DNA of 64,000 nt from Microbispora sp. H13382 (GTDB taxonomy: Bacteria; Actinomycetota; Actinomycetes; Streptosporangiales; Streptosporangiaceae). Where the stretch lies: contig NZ_JABBXA010000009.1 in NCBI RefSeq assembly GCF_014161445.1, positions 62,001 to 126,000 on the forward strand, given 5' to 3'. The notes under the pieces are model-generated. The model was not told where the DNA came from. It worked only from the letters and a program-made list of their open reading frames with translations, and made no database searches. Shown in pieces: positions 34,189-42,574 of the stretch (position 1 is the stretch's first letter; each line of letters begins with the position of its first letter). A program made the position numbers and the translations under genes.

Positions 34189-34803
34189 ATGACAACTCGA
34201 CGCCTCTACCTGGCACGTCACGGCGCGGCCGACGCGTTCGGGGAACTCACCGGCATCGGACGTCGGCAGGCAGGTCTGCTGGGCGAACGGCTCGCCGGCG
34301 TACCGGTCGACGCCGTGTGGCACTCGCCGCTGCCACGCGCCGTCGCGAGCGCGCACGAACTCGCCCGTCACCTGCCGAACGTGCCCGTGACCGAGGCCGC
34401 CGAACTCGTCGACCACGTGCCCTACGTCCCCAGCGCGGCCGAAACGCCCCCGTCCTGGGCCGGCTTCTTCGACGGCTACGACGACACCGAGGCAGCCTCG
34501 GGCCGGAGGCTCGCCGAGGCCCTGGTCGCCCGGTTCGCGAAGGTCCCCGGCACGACCACGAAAGGAACCCGGCCCGACACACGTGAGGTGTTGGTGACGC
34601 ACGCCTACCAGATCGCGTGGCTGGTGCGGCACGCACTGGACGCGCCGCCATCGCGGTGGCTCGGGTTGAACAGCGCCAACACCGCTCTGACGGTCATCGA
34701 CTACCGCGACGGCCTGCCGCCCACGCTCGTGATGTTCAACGACATGAGCCACCTCCCGCCCGACCTACGCTGGACCGGGTTCCCCGAAGGCGTCAGGCCG
34801 TGA
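34189..34803 (+). CDS. Histidine phosphatase family protein
   Basis: 204 aa with the RHG motif (LYLARHGAAD; His about 11), a second Arg in WHSPLPRAVASAHELA, and the distal His in VLVTHAYQIAWLVRH. It belongs to the phosphoglycerate mutase-like superfamily and is probably a small-molecule phosphatase. An AAAGGAGG lies 36 nt upstream, too far to be the ribosome-binding site, so initiation is unusual or the AAAGGAGG belonged to a lost start. Confidence 0.85.
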   Translation: MTTRRLYLARHGAADAFGELTGIGRRQAGLLGERLAGVPVDAVWHSPLPRAVASAHELARHLPNVPVTEAAELVDHVPYVPSAAETPPSWAGFFDGYDDTEAASGRRLAEALVARFAKVPGTTTKGTRPDTREVLVTHAYQIAWLVRHALDAPPSRWLGLNSANTALTVIDYRDGLPPTLVMFNDMSHLPPDLRWTGFPEGVRP

Positions 34804-34855
34804 GGTGGCTCCCGACAGGCCCCGAGGTCGCCGCCTGCGTCAGCGCGCGCGTGGT

Positions 34856-34866
34856 TGAAAGTTTCA
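34856..34866. promoter_or_regulatory. GAAA-N-TTTC palindrome upstream of GH62
   Basis: TGAAA-G-TTTCA, a perfect 5-bp inverted repeat. It matches the core of the site at 31603. The probable regulator is unlinked. Confidence 0.45.
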
Positions 34867-35046
34867 TCACGAGCCGTTTCGCGCGCGGTGCGGGCCGGGC
34901 CCGTAATGCCAGATGGGTGCGCTCCAGAAGCGCGAAACGCCACCGGGGCTCTCGGTCTCCTCTTGACGGACCCCGGTGAGTCCTAGTTTGCTCCGCCAAT
35001 ATCACCGGCATCGAGACCTGTGGACGCGGCTCCCCGCGTCGTGGAA

Positions 35047-35060
35047 TGTGAGCGCTAACA
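35047..35060. promoter_or_regulatory. LacI-type operator
   Basis: TGTGAGCGCTAACA, with the central AGCGCT perfectly palindromic. It lies 29 bp before the small ORF at 35089. Confidence 0.6.
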
Positions 35061-35088
35061 CGCGCCGGCCCCGGAAAGGAGGGTCTCC

Positions 35089-35169
35089 ATGATCGGAGAC
35101 GGTCCGCGGCTGCGCGCCACCGCAGCGGAATCCGGGCGTGGCCGGCAGGGGCCAGAGTCGCGTTCTTGA
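35089..35169 (+). CDS. Possible 26-codon leader ORF or truncated gene start
   Basis: ATG 35089 follows AAAGGAGG at optimal spacing and sits directly behind a LacI-type operator, so transcription and translation signals are good. The frame ends after 26 codons (MIGDGPRLRATAAESGRGRQ...). It is either a short peptide leader or the surviving 5' end of a lost secreted hydrolase gene. Confidence 0.35.
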   Translation: MIGDGPRLRATAAESGRGRQGPESRS

Positions 35170-35251
35170 CGCGGCGCCTCGCCCGGTCGTGTTCGCCCGC
35201 TGCACCACCACTGTCAAGTAGCCGAGGGAGAGGAACCCGGATTGCGGAACA

Positions 35252-35265
35252 TGTTAACGCTAACA
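35252..35265. promoter_or_regulatory. LacI-type operator upstream of GH62
   Basis: TGTTAACGCTAACA, arms TGTTA/TAACA. It is closest to the GH62 gene. This operator class fits arabinose-responsive LacI regulators of arabinofuranosidase genes; the regulator itself is not in the window. Confidence 0.62.
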
Positions 35266-35533
35266 GACCCGCGGTCGCCATCGGCCCTTCCGTCGCCCTG
35301 CCGGGGGCGAGGCCTTGATGATGGGTGGGGCTGGTTTCGAACTCCACGCACGAACCACAACGAACCGGGCCGTACGGAAACGATTCGCGGGCCCGTCGAC
35401 CTCTTGGCGGCAGAGCCCAGGGATTCGTCCCGATTGATGGACCGTCCCTGCCCGACTGCGTGAGACCACTGCGGTTTCCCTGGCGTGGCCCGCTTCGCCA
35501 CGCTTTCACCCCCCAAAGGAGGAGAACGAAACA

Positions 35534-37009
35534 ATGGATTCACCCCCCATTCGTGTGACGAGCGGTCGGCGTCGTTCGCCGGCCGGTGTCGGCGTACGCC
35601 TCGTGGCGGTGCTGGCCGCGTTGGCGGCGGCCACTGTGACGTGGGCGGTGCCGGCGTCGGCGGCGCCGGCGCCGCTGGTGGGCGCCGGGTCGGGCCGCTG
35701 CCTCGACGTGGCGGGCAACACCGACGCGCTGGGCACCGGTCTGCAGATCTGGGACTGCAGCGGTGGGGCCAACCAGGCCTTCGAGTTCACCTCGGCCGGT
35801 GAGCTGCGGACCTTCAACGGCACCCGGTGCGTGGACGCCTACAACATGGGCACCACGAACGGCACCAAGGTGGTCATCTGGTCCTGCAACGGCCAGACCA
35901 ACCAGAAGTGGCAGCAGAACTCCGACGGCTCCATCAGGGGAGTGCAGTCGGGCCTGTGCCTGGACGTGACCGGAGTCGGCACGGCCAACGGGACCGCCGT
36001 CCAGCTGTGGTCCTGCAACGGCCAGACCAACCAGAAGTGGAGCACCTCCGGAGGCGGCCCGAGCTCGACGCCGTCCCCGACGGTGACGCCGACCGGCGGC
36101 ACGTGCGATCTCCCGTCGTCGTACCGCTGGACCTCGACCGGTTCGCTGGCGAACCCGAAGTCGGGCTGGGTCTCGCTCAAGGACTTCACCAACGTCGTCT
36201 ACAACGGCAAGCACCTCGTCTACGCGACGACGCACGACACCGGGTCGAGCTGGGGGTCGATGAACTTCGGCCTGTTCACGAACTGGTCCGACATGGCCTC
36301 GGCCAGCCAGAACACGATGAACTTCTCGGCCGTCGCGCCCACGCTGTTCTACTTCGCTCCCAAGAACATCTGGGTGCTGGCCTACCAGTGGGGCGGGACC
36401 GCCTTCTCCTACCGGACCTCCAGCGACCCCAGCAACCCCAACGGCTGGTCGGCGCAGCAGACCCTGTCCACCGCGAGCATCACCGGCTCCGGCACCGGCC
36501 CCATCGACCAGACGCTCATCGGTGACGGCCAGAACATGTACCTGTTCTTCGCCGGGGACAACGGCAAGATCTACCGGTCCAGCATGCCCATCGGGAACTT
36601 CCCGGGCAACTTCGGCTCCAACTACACCACGATCATGAGCGACACGACGAACAACCTGTTCGAAGGTGTCGAGGTCTACAAGCTCCAGGGCCAGAACAAG
36701 TACCTGATGCTCGTCGAGTCGATCGGCTCGCAGGGCCGTTACTTCCGCTCGTACACGGCCACCAGCCTGGGCGGTTCGTGGACCCCGCAGGCCACGAGCG
36801 AGAGCAACCCGTTCGCCGGCAAGGCCAACAGCGGCGCCACCTGGACCAACGACATCAGTCACGGCGACCTGGTCCGCAACAACCCCGACCAGACCAAGAC
36901 CGTCGACCCCTGCAACCTGCAGCTGCTCTACCAGGGTCGCAGCCCCAGCTCCGGCGGCGACTACGGCCTCCTGCCCTACCGGCCGGGCGTGCTGACGCTG
37001 CAGCGCTGA
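35534..37009 (+). CDS. Secreted GH62 alpha-L-arabinofuranosidase with CBM13
   Basis: 491 aa: signal peptide (cleavage after PASAA, about residue 44), a ricin-type CBM13 (45-172) with QxW-like repeats ([47 protein letters not shown]), a Thr/Pro linker, then a GH62 catalytic domain (about 187-491; [59 protein letters not shown]). It removes arabinose side chains from arabinoxylan outside the cell. AAAGGAGGAG precedes the ATG; a terminator follows at 37033. Confidence 0.93.
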   Translation: MDSPPIRVTSGRRRSPAGVGVRLVAVLAALAAATVTWAVPASAAPAPLVGAGSGRCLDVAGNTDALGTGLQIWDCSGGANQAFEFTSAGELRTFNGTRCVDAYNMGTTNGTKVVIWSCNGQTNQKWQQNSDGSIRGVQSGLCLDVTGVGTANGTAVQLWSCNGQTNQKWSTSGGGPSSTPSPTVTPTGGTCDLPSSYRWTSTGSLANPKSGWVSLKDFTNVVYNGKHLVYATTHDTGSSWGSMNFGLFTNWSDMASASQNTMNFSAVAPTLFYFAPKNIWVLAYQWGGTAFSYRTSSDPSNPNGWSAQQTLSTASITGSGTGPIDQTLIGDGQNMYLFFAGDNGKIYRSSMPIGNFPGNFGSNYTTIMSDTTNNLFEGVEVYKLQGQNKYLMLVESIGSQGRYFRSYTATSLGGSWTPQATSESNPFAGKANSGATWTNDISHGDLVRNNPDQTKTVDPCNLQLLYQGRSPSSGGDYGLLPYRPGVLTLQR

Positions 37010-37032
37010 TGGTGTGATCAAGGGCTCGTGAG

Positions 37033-37062
37033 ACCTCCGGTCGGTGTCGCCCGACCGGAGGT
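37033..37062. terminator. Terminator of the GH62 gene
   Basis: ACCTCCGGTCGG, 6-nt loop, CCGACCGGAGGT: a perfect 12-bp stem 24 nt after the GH62 stop, again opening with GTGAGACCTCC. Confidence 0.8.
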
Positions 37063-37074
37063 TTCCCGGGCGTC

Positions 37075-37123
37075 CCCGGCGGAGACGGGCGGCGACGGCA
37101 CGCGCCGGGACGTCTCCGCCGGG
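37075..37123. terminator. Terminator of the NlpC/P60 gene
   Basis: CCCGGCGGAGACG and CGTCTCCGCCGGG are perfect 13-bp arms separated by 23 nt, 25 nt beyond the minus-strand NlpC stop. Confidence 0.7.
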
Positions 37124-37147
37124 AAATCGTCATCCTCGCGCCCGGTG

Positions 37148-37795
37148 TCAGACCCCCGGGCGTACGGCGGTGAGGAAGCCGCTCCTCCAGTAGCCCTTGA
37201 GGCTGTCGACCCGGACCACCGCTCCGCTGTGCGGGGCGTTGATCACCTTCTTGTGCCCGATGTACATGCCCACGTGGCCGCCGCCGCTGGTGAAGACGAG
37301 GTCGCCAGGCTTGAGGTGTGCCAGGGAGACCTTCTTCTTGACGGCGTTGAGCATCGACCACGTCGTACGCGGGAGCTTGATCCCGGCCTTGCGCCAGGCG
37401 AACTGGACCAGCCCGGAGCAGTCGAACGCCCGCGGGCCTGTGGCGCCCCACACGTAGGGATCGCCGAGCTGCTTCTTCGCCACCTTGATGGCGCGCTTGG
37501 CCTTCTCCTGCTGCAGAGCGGACTTGCTGAGCTTCTTGTCCGCGGCGGCGTTCGGGGTGGCCTCAGCAGTGGTGGCCGCCGTGGTCGCCGTCGTGGTCGC
37601 CGCGGCGGTGTCCGGGGTGGCTCCCGTCGCGGGGGGCTGCGGCGGGATGAGCGTCGAGGCGGGCTGTGGTGCCGTGACCGTCCCCGGCGCGGCGGCCGCG
37701 GGCAGCGCGCCGAAGGCCGCTACCGACGCGGTCAGCGCGACGCCACCGATCGTGACGCGGGCGATGCGGGACAGAGTGGCGGGGTTGGTAGACAG
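37148..37795 (-). CDS. Secreted NlpC/P60 peptidoglycan endopeptidase (CTG start)
   Basis: 215 aa if started at CTG 37795, which follows AGGAGAG by 5 nt and the c-di-AMP riboswitch directly. A later GTG at 37483 would delete the signal sequence. The N-terminus LSTNPATLSRIARVTIGGVA is a typical signal peptide; an Ala/Thr-rich stretch and a short Lys-rich helix (KKLSKSALQQEKAKRAIKVA) follow. The C-terminal NlpC/P60 domain has catalytic Cys in FDCSGLVQFAW, His in GGGHVGMYIG and a polar third residue in VINAPHSG. It cleaves cell-wall peptides; c-di-AMP control links it to osmotic or wall state. Confidence 0.85.
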   Translation of the reverse strand: MSTNPATLSRIARVTIGGVALTASVAAFGALPAAAAPGTVTAPQPASTLIPPQPPATGATPDTAAATTTATTAATTAEATPNAAADKKLSKSALQQEKAKRAIKVAKKQLGDPYVWGATGPRAFDCSGLVQFAWRKAGIKLPRTTWSMLNAVKKKVSLAHLKPGDLVFTSGGGHVGMYIGHKKVINAPHSGAVVRVDSLKGYWRSGFLTAVRPGV

Positions 37796-37819
37796 GGGGT
37801 CTCTCCTAGAGTCTTCCGC

Positions 37820-37962
37820 TTGCGCCTACCGGGTTAGCTGACGGATTCGGGCAGGGAAGTCGCCCTACGGCGCTCGGCGCGCCGATTCACCCCGGACCTT
37901 CGTACGAAGGTCGACTGGTTCCCCGGCTCCGTGCCTCCTTGCTGCACGGATTCGGCGTCACC
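37820..37962 (-). ncRNA. c-di-AMP (ydaO-yuaA) riboswitch
   Basis: On the minus strand: GACGCCGAATCCG at the 5' end, GGAGCCGGGGAACCAG, GGGGTGAATCGG, CGTAGGGCGACTTCCCTG, CCGAATCCGTCAGCTAACCC and GGTAGGCG at the 3' end. These are the conserved blocks of the actinobacterial ydaO class, in order. It ends about 25 nt before the NlpC start. In this class c-di-AMP binding turns expression off. Confidence 0.9.
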
Positions 37963-38369
37963 GGCGCCATCGGGGGGCGGAGAGGACATGGCGGCGGTGA
38001 CTGTGGATTTTCGTTTTCAAGCACGGCGGAGCCGGTTCGCGACGGCGGCGTCATGGGGTACGCCGCCGTCGCAGGGCAAGGAAACTACCAAGCTCCCCTA
38101 TATTGGGGCAAAGGGCACATAAAGGGTAAGAAGCCCATAAAAAGGATCAAGCCCGCATAGCTGCAGGTCAGGGCCTCGCGCTCGGGGAAAACGTGGTGCT
38201 CGTCACACCTGCGCGAGGGCCGGTGGGAAGCCCTCGGCGTCGTGAAGATCACCGCGACGTCGCGCGGGCTGTTCGACTCCGGAGACCCACCGGCGTGCAT
38301 CGCGGAAGAACGCCGGGCGCCCGGGGCGCGCTCGAGAACGAGCGCCGGCGGTGTCCGCGGACGAGCCGG
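37963..38369. other. Intergenic region with AT-rich island and coding-like fragment
   Basis: From 38070 to 38160 the sequence is unusually AT-rich for this genome and reads, from ATG 38053, a 35-codon basic peptide ending KKPIKRIKPA; no ribosome-binding site precedes it. From about 38200 to 38300 a third-position-GC-rich frame (LREGRWEALGVVKITATSRG) looks like a fragment of a lost gene. Neither is assigned. Confidence 0.35.
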
Positions 38370-39458
38370 TCAGCGCGTACGCCAGAACGTGCCGTTGGCC
38401 GAGGGGTCGTCGGGGTCGCCCTGCGGCACGGTGAAACCCGCACCCCACAGTGCCGCCGTCCCCGGCCTGCGCGCGATCGAGAACAGGACGGCGTCGGTGC
38501 CCGCCTTCCGCGGGAGGGGGACGCTCCTCCACGCCGAGCCCGTCACATGCCACAGAGTGGGGTTCCAGTTGCCCTGCACGACCCACATGCCGCCCTTGCC
38601 GTCGGGCTCCACCTCCGTGTACGGCTGCGCGTTGGCGCTGCCGACCGAGGTGGCCCACGACGTGCCGTTCCAGCGCATCACCAGAGTGCGGTTGTAGGTG
38701 ACGTCGTCACCCTCGTCGTTCGCGCCCTCCCAGGTGACGCCGCCGACGGCCCACACGTTCCCCGGGCTCACGACGGCGATGTCGTCGAGGAACGCGACGG
38801 CGTCGGGAGCGGGCAGCTTGATCGCGGGTGTGGGCACCAGCGCCCAGGACTTCCCGTTCCACCGCATGACAGCGGGACGGTCGCCCTTGGTCCCCGCCGC
38901 CCAGACGTCGCGGGCCTTGTACACGTCGACGGCGGCGGCGTGGGCCGGCAGACGGACGCTCCTCCACGAGGACCCGTTCCAGTGCCTGGCCGAGGCCGAG
39001 GACCCGGCCACCGCCCAGACGTCCTTCGCGCCCGTCGCGTCGGCGTCCGTCGCCGAGAACGCGCCGCCCAGCGAGAAAGCGGTCCACGCGCGGCCGTTCC
39101 ACCGGGCGGCCTTCCCCTGGCCGAAGACCCACACGTTCCTGTTCGAGGTGGCCGTCACGGCCTTCAGTTCGTACGACGGGGTGCCGGGGACCACCTGCCA
39201 CGCCCGGCCGTCGTACCACTGGACCAGGCCCCGCTGCTTCCCGTTCGCGACCCGGTGACCGGCCGCCCACACCGACCCGTCGCCCAGGACCGTCACGTCG
39301 TCGAGGACGTCGTCACCGGGCAGGGTGTTCACCCTGGCCAGCCGCCACGCGGCGGTCTCCCCGGCCCGGCCGCCCTCGTGGGTCACGCCGGAGGCCGTCA
39401 CGGCAGGCGCGCACGCCAGCGCGAGCGCCGTCATCCCCGAGACGAACACGGTACGCAC
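38370..39458 (-). CDS. Secreted beta-propeller-like protein with WAAG/WAVG repeats
   Basis: 362 aa with an N-terminal signal peptide (TALALACAPAVTASG). Repeats of form D-V-W-A-x-G followed by R-W-N-G-x-x-W occur about every 45 residues (RNVWVFGQGKAARWNGRAW; KDVWAVAGSSASARHWNGSSW; RDVWAAGTKGDRPAVMRWNG; GNVWAVGG), typical of extracellular propeller proteins in actinomycetes. Role unknown; possibly ligand binding or adhesion. Confidence 0.75.
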   Translation of the reverse strand: MRTVFVSGMTALALACAPAVTASGVTHEGGRAGETAAWRLARVNTLPGDDVLDDVTVLGDGSVWAAGHRVANGKQRGLVQWYDGRAWQVVPGTPSYELKAVTATSNRNVWVFGQGKAARWNGRAWTAFSLGGAFSATDADATGAKDVWAVAGSSASARHWNGSSWRSVRLPAHAAAVDVYKARDVWAAGTKGDRPAVMRWNGKSWALVPTPAIKLPAPDAVAFLDDIAVVSPGNVWAVGGVTWEGANDEGDDVTYNRTLVMRWNGTSWATSVGSANAQPYTEVEPDGKGGMWVVQGNWNPTLWHVTGSAWRSVPLPRKAGTDAVLFSIARRPGTAALWGAGFTVPQGDPDDPSANGTFWRTR

Positions 39459-39515
39459 AACGCCTCCCCTTCCGTCATGAGGATGACGTCCGGGGGAGAG
39501 GATCAGTTCACTCCG

Positions 39516-40484
39516 TCACCCGGACGATTTGCTCGTTTTCTCCGTCCACGGCTCGTACGTGCTGTCTCCCGGGAGCACCCAGACCCGCGCGTCTGGCCTG
39601 GTGATCGTCCGCAGCAACGTCGCCTTGCCGGTCGTCTTCGAGACCCGGTAGATCGCCACGCCGGTCTTGGTCTTCGACCGGACGACCACGCGCCCCGCCT
39701 GGTCGAAGTCGAGGTTGTCGATGTACTGCCCGCGCGGCAGCCGCACGGTCACTGTGCCGCCGGCACGGCCGGTACGCAGGTCGAGCATGCGCATCTTCCG
39801 GTACTTCGGCCAGGTGCCGACAGGCACCGCCGCCGTGCGGTAGTCGTTCGCGAGCGCCATCGGCGACAGCCGCGTCTTCAACCGCGACCGGGCACGCAGC
39901 CCGCGGTCGAACACCGTCACCCGGTCCCCTTCCAGCAGCAGCCGCTTGCTGTCGGGGCTGAATCCCGCGAAGCTCCACATGTCCGTCCCGCCGGGCTTGG
40001 ACAAGGTCTTGCCTTTCCGCAGGTCCACGAAGACCCCCGTCCCGGGCGCCGAGGTCGTCGTGATCACGTAGCTGCCGTCGTCCGACACCAACGGCCATTC
40101 CTCGTCGATGGCGTACGCCTGGATCGCCCGCGACACCACTCTTTCCTTGCCGTCGAGGGTGCGTTCGACGAACAGCTCATCCGACTTGCGGAAGTAGAAG
40201 AAATGCCGGCCGTCCCCGCTGATCAGGAAGGGTGCCTGCGCGCCGGGGTTGACCGCGTCGGCGGGTGCCACGGCGAGCGCTTCCGGCACCTTCACCACGT
40301 CTCCGTTGGCGAGCACCAGTTCCCAGGTCCGCGTTAACTGCGCGTACGCGATCGTGACCGGCGTGGCGGCCGCTGCGGGCCGTGCGGCTGCCGGTGCGGC
40401 GGCTGCCGGTGCGGCGGCCAGGGGCGCGGCGGTCAGTGGTACGGCGGTCAGGAGCAGTGCTCCGAGGGTCATGCGCAATGTCAT
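39516..40484 (-). CDS. Secreted TolB-like propeller protein
   Basis: 322 aa with a signal peptide followed by an Ala/Pro-rich stretch made of AAPAAA-type units (residues 20-40). The main domain has TolB/PD40-like blades (APFLISGDGRHFFYFRKSDE; MWSFAGFSPDSKRLLLEGDR; GQYIDNLDFDQAGRVVVRSK). No enzymatic motif. It lies 57 bp upstream of the other propeller gene in the same direction and may be co-transcribed with it. Confidence 0.72.
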   Translation of the reverse strand: MTLRMTLGALLLTAVPLTAAPLAAAPAAAAPAAARPAAAATPVTIAYAQLTRTWELVLANGDVVKVPEALAVAPADAVNPGAQAPFLISGDGRHFFYFRKSDELFVERTLDGKERVVSRAIQAYAIDEEWPLVSDDGSYVITTTSAPGTGVFVDLRKGKTLSKPGGTDMWSFAGFSPDSKRLLLEGDRVTVFDRGLRARSRLKTRLSPMALANDYRTAAVPVGTWPKYRKMRMLDLRTGRAGGTVTVRLPRGQYIDNLDFDQAGRVVVRSKTKTGVAIYRVSKTTGKATLLRTITRPDARVWVLPGDSTYEPWTEKTSKSSG

Positions 40485-40526
40485 GCTTTGTGAGATGCCG
40501 GAAATCCGGGAAATGTTGTGGGCCTA

Positions 40527-41735
40527 TTACGAGGCCGGTGTTCGGTAGTCCCTGATCGTGATCGCGGTCGCGGCCCTGCGGATCGGCTCGGTGATCCGCT
40601 CGATCATGCGGTTCCTCCCCGGCAGATGCGGCATCAGCCGCAACATCAACATCTGGAACCGGATCTGTGCCGCCGACTTCAGCACCATGCCCTTGAGGTT
40701 GTTCGCGGCGAGCTTCTGGTTCTCCTCGACGAAGTGCCGCATCTCGCGCTCGTAGGCGGCGAATCCCGCGGCGTGGTCTCCCGCCGCCTCGGCGAGGCAG
40801 CCCGCGAGAACGTAGGCGCCCACCAGGGCCAGGCTGGTGCCCTGGCCGGACGCGGGCGAGGCCGCGTAGGCGGCGTCGCCCACGAGTGCCACCCGGCCCG
40901 ACGACCAGCGGTCCATGCGCACCTGGCTGATCGAATCCAGGTAGAAGTCCGGCGCGTCCTCCATGGCGTCGAGAAGACGCGGGACCTCCCAGCCCTGACC
41001 GGAGAAGGCGTCGGCGAGCAGCTTCTTCTGCCGGGCGACGTCTCGCCGGTCGTAGGCGAGCGGCGGCGAGGAGAAGAGGAACATCGCCTTGGCGTCGTCG
41101 CCGCCCCCGGTGCTGTACATCCCCGCGCTCCTGCCCGGAGCGGGGTGCATCATCTCGGTGCGGTCCAGGTGGAGGTGGTTGGGCACCGTGAAGATCGAGA
41201 TGTGGTGCCCGAGATCGTGGACGAACCGGGACTCCTCGCCGAAGGCCAGCGCGCGCACGTTCGAGTGCAGGCCGTCGGCACCCACCACCAGGTCGAACGT
41301 ACGCGGAGGGCCGCTCGCGAAGGTGACGCGCACCCCTTCGAGAGTCTCGTGCAGGGCGGTGATGGAGTCGTCGAAGACGTACTCGACGTCGTCTCCGGCC
41401 GCCGCGTACAGCAGCCCGGCGAGGTCGCCGCGCATGATTTCGACGTCGTCACCCTCGCGGCCGCCGAACAACCGGGCGTCCATCGTGCCCACCTGCCTGC
41501 CGCGCGCGTCGACGAAGCGCGCGATCCGCATGTCCGTGCTGTGCCGTCGCACCTCGTCCAGCAGTCCCATGCGGCCGACGACGTCGAGTGCCGCTCCGCG
41601 AATGTCGATCTTGTAGCCGCCGTCCCGCAGTGAGGGCGAGCGCTCCACGACGGTCACCGCGAACCCGTGCCCGCGCAGCCAGAAAGCCAGGGTCAGCCCG
41701 GCGACGCTCCCGCCGGAGATCAGGATGTTTCTCAT
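40527..41735 (-). CDS. FAD-dependent monooxygenase (PHBH/TetX-like)
   Basis: 402 aa. The N-terminal dinucleotide-binding motif is variant (ISGGSVAGLTLAFWLRGHGF) with a following Glu in VTVVERSPSL; the DG motif is VVGADGLHSNVRAL, and the second FAD motif is GRVALVGDAAYAASPASGQG. These define group A flavoprotein hydroxylases, which oxygenate aromatics or polyketides, including some antibiotics. Divergent from and probably repressed by the TetR protein at 41820. Confidence 0.9.
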   Translation of the reverse strand: MRNILISGGSVAGLTLAFWLRGHGFAVTVVERSPSLRDGGYKIDIRGAALDVVGRMGLLDEVRRHSTDMRIARFVDARGRQVGTMDARLFGGREGDDVEIMRGDLAGLLYAAAGDDVEYVFDDSITALHETLEGVRVTFASGPPRTFDLVVGADGLHSNVRALAFGEESRFVHDLGHHISIFTVPNHLHLDRTEMMHPAPGRSAGMYSTGGGDDAKAMFLFSSPPLAYDRRDVARQKKLLADAFSGQGWEVPRLLDAMEDAPDFYLDSISQVRMDRWSSGRVALVGDAAYAASPASGQGTSLALVGAYVLAGCLAEAAGDHAAGFAAYEREMRHFVEENQKLAANNLKGMVLKSAAQIRFQMLMLRLMPHLPGRNRMIERITEPIRRAATAITIRDYRTPAS

Positions 41736-41747
41736 GCCAGGAACTGT

Positions 41748-41794
41748 ACAAATGTCTCACTCATCTGTCTAGCACAAATGTCCAAGACGCTTGT
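41748..41794. promoter_or_regulatory. Tandem operator ACAA-N2-GTC-N3-GAC-N2-TTGT
   Basis: The site at 41774-41794 is a clean inverted repeat; the site at 41748-41768 keeps the left half ACAAATGTC and a weakened right half. They are 26 bp apart, between the monooxygenase (-) and TetR (+) starts. Confidence 0.65.
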
Positions 41795-41819
41795 CTCGAT
41801 GGCGGGCTAAGCTCTGGCC

Positions 41820-42401
41820 ATGGGAAACCGGGAAGATCTGCTCGCGGGAGCCAAGCGCTGCCTGGTGGAGAAGGGATATTCCGGCACCACCGCGCGGGAC
41901 ATCGCGGGGGCCGCCGGCACGAGCCTCGCCGCCATCGGCTATCACTTCAGGTCGACGAAGGCCCTGCTCAACGCGGCCCTCATCGAGGCGATGGAGGAGT
42001 GGGGAAAGGAGATCGAGCGGACTCTCGCCGCCGACACGTCACTGTCCGGCACTCCCGCTCAGCGGTTCGTGACGACCTGGACACGGATCATCGAGTCCTT
42101 CGTCAGGCTGAGACCGCTCTGGGCCATCCAGTTCGAGCTCATCGCCCAGATGGACCGCCTTCCGGAACTGCGCGAGGCGTTCGCGACCGCCAACCGGCAG
42201 GCGAGGCTGGGACTGGCGGCGATCTTCGAGCGACTGGATCCGGGCGCGGACGAGCGGAAGGCGATGGCTGTCGGCTCCTTCTACCAGGCACTGCTCGGCG
42301 GGATGGCGGCCCAGTGGCTCGTCGATCCGGATCAGGCCCCGTCAGCGGACGATCTTCTCGAAGCGCTGCGCACGATCGGTGCGGGGCTCGGGACGGAATG
42401 A
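41820..42401 (+). CDS. TetR family transcriptional regulator
   Basis: 193 aa. HTH: EDLLAGAKRCLVEKGYSGTT, then GTSLAAIGYHFRSTKALLNA. The C-terminal region ends ADDLLEALRTIGAGLGTE. It is divergent from the FAD monooxygenase with paired operators between, so it is a likely substrate-responsive repressor of that gene. Confidence 0.9.
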   Translation: MGNREDLLAGAKRCLVEKGYSGTTARDIAGAAGTSLAAIGYHFRSTKALLNAALIEAMEEWGKEIERTLAADTSLSGTPAQRFVTTWTRIIESFVRLRPLWAIQFELIAQMDRLPELREAFATANRQARLGLAAIFERLDPGADERKAMAVGSFYQALLGGMAAQWLVDPDQAPSADDLLEALRTIGAGLGTE

Positions 42402-42574
42402 CACGTGGACGCCGGGCTCGGGGCCGGCTGAGAGCCCGGGGCGGTCCCGGCAGGCGGCGTTCCACGAAATCCGGTCACGATGTCCGGCGGTTTCTGCCGC
42501 TACGGCGGCCGTCCCGGCCGCGCTAGGATCCGGCGACGCCGCTGATCGAGTGGGCGTCGGAGGAGGAGTACGGG

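Larger units (their letters stand above)
34804..35533. other. Long intergenic region upstream of GH62 with multiple operators
   Basis: Contains TGAAAGTTTCA (34856), TGTGAGCGCTAACA (35047), a 26-codon ORF with a strong ribosome-binding site (35089-35169), TGTTAACGCTAACA (35252) and a 268-nt stretch before the GH62 ATG. No larger gene is supported. Confidence 0.6.

Noticed and set aside
38193..40337. 714-codon open frame on the plus strand
   Set aside because: Shadow of two secreted propeller genes on the minus strand, which have signal peptides and repeat motifs; composition is typical of GC-rich antisense frames.
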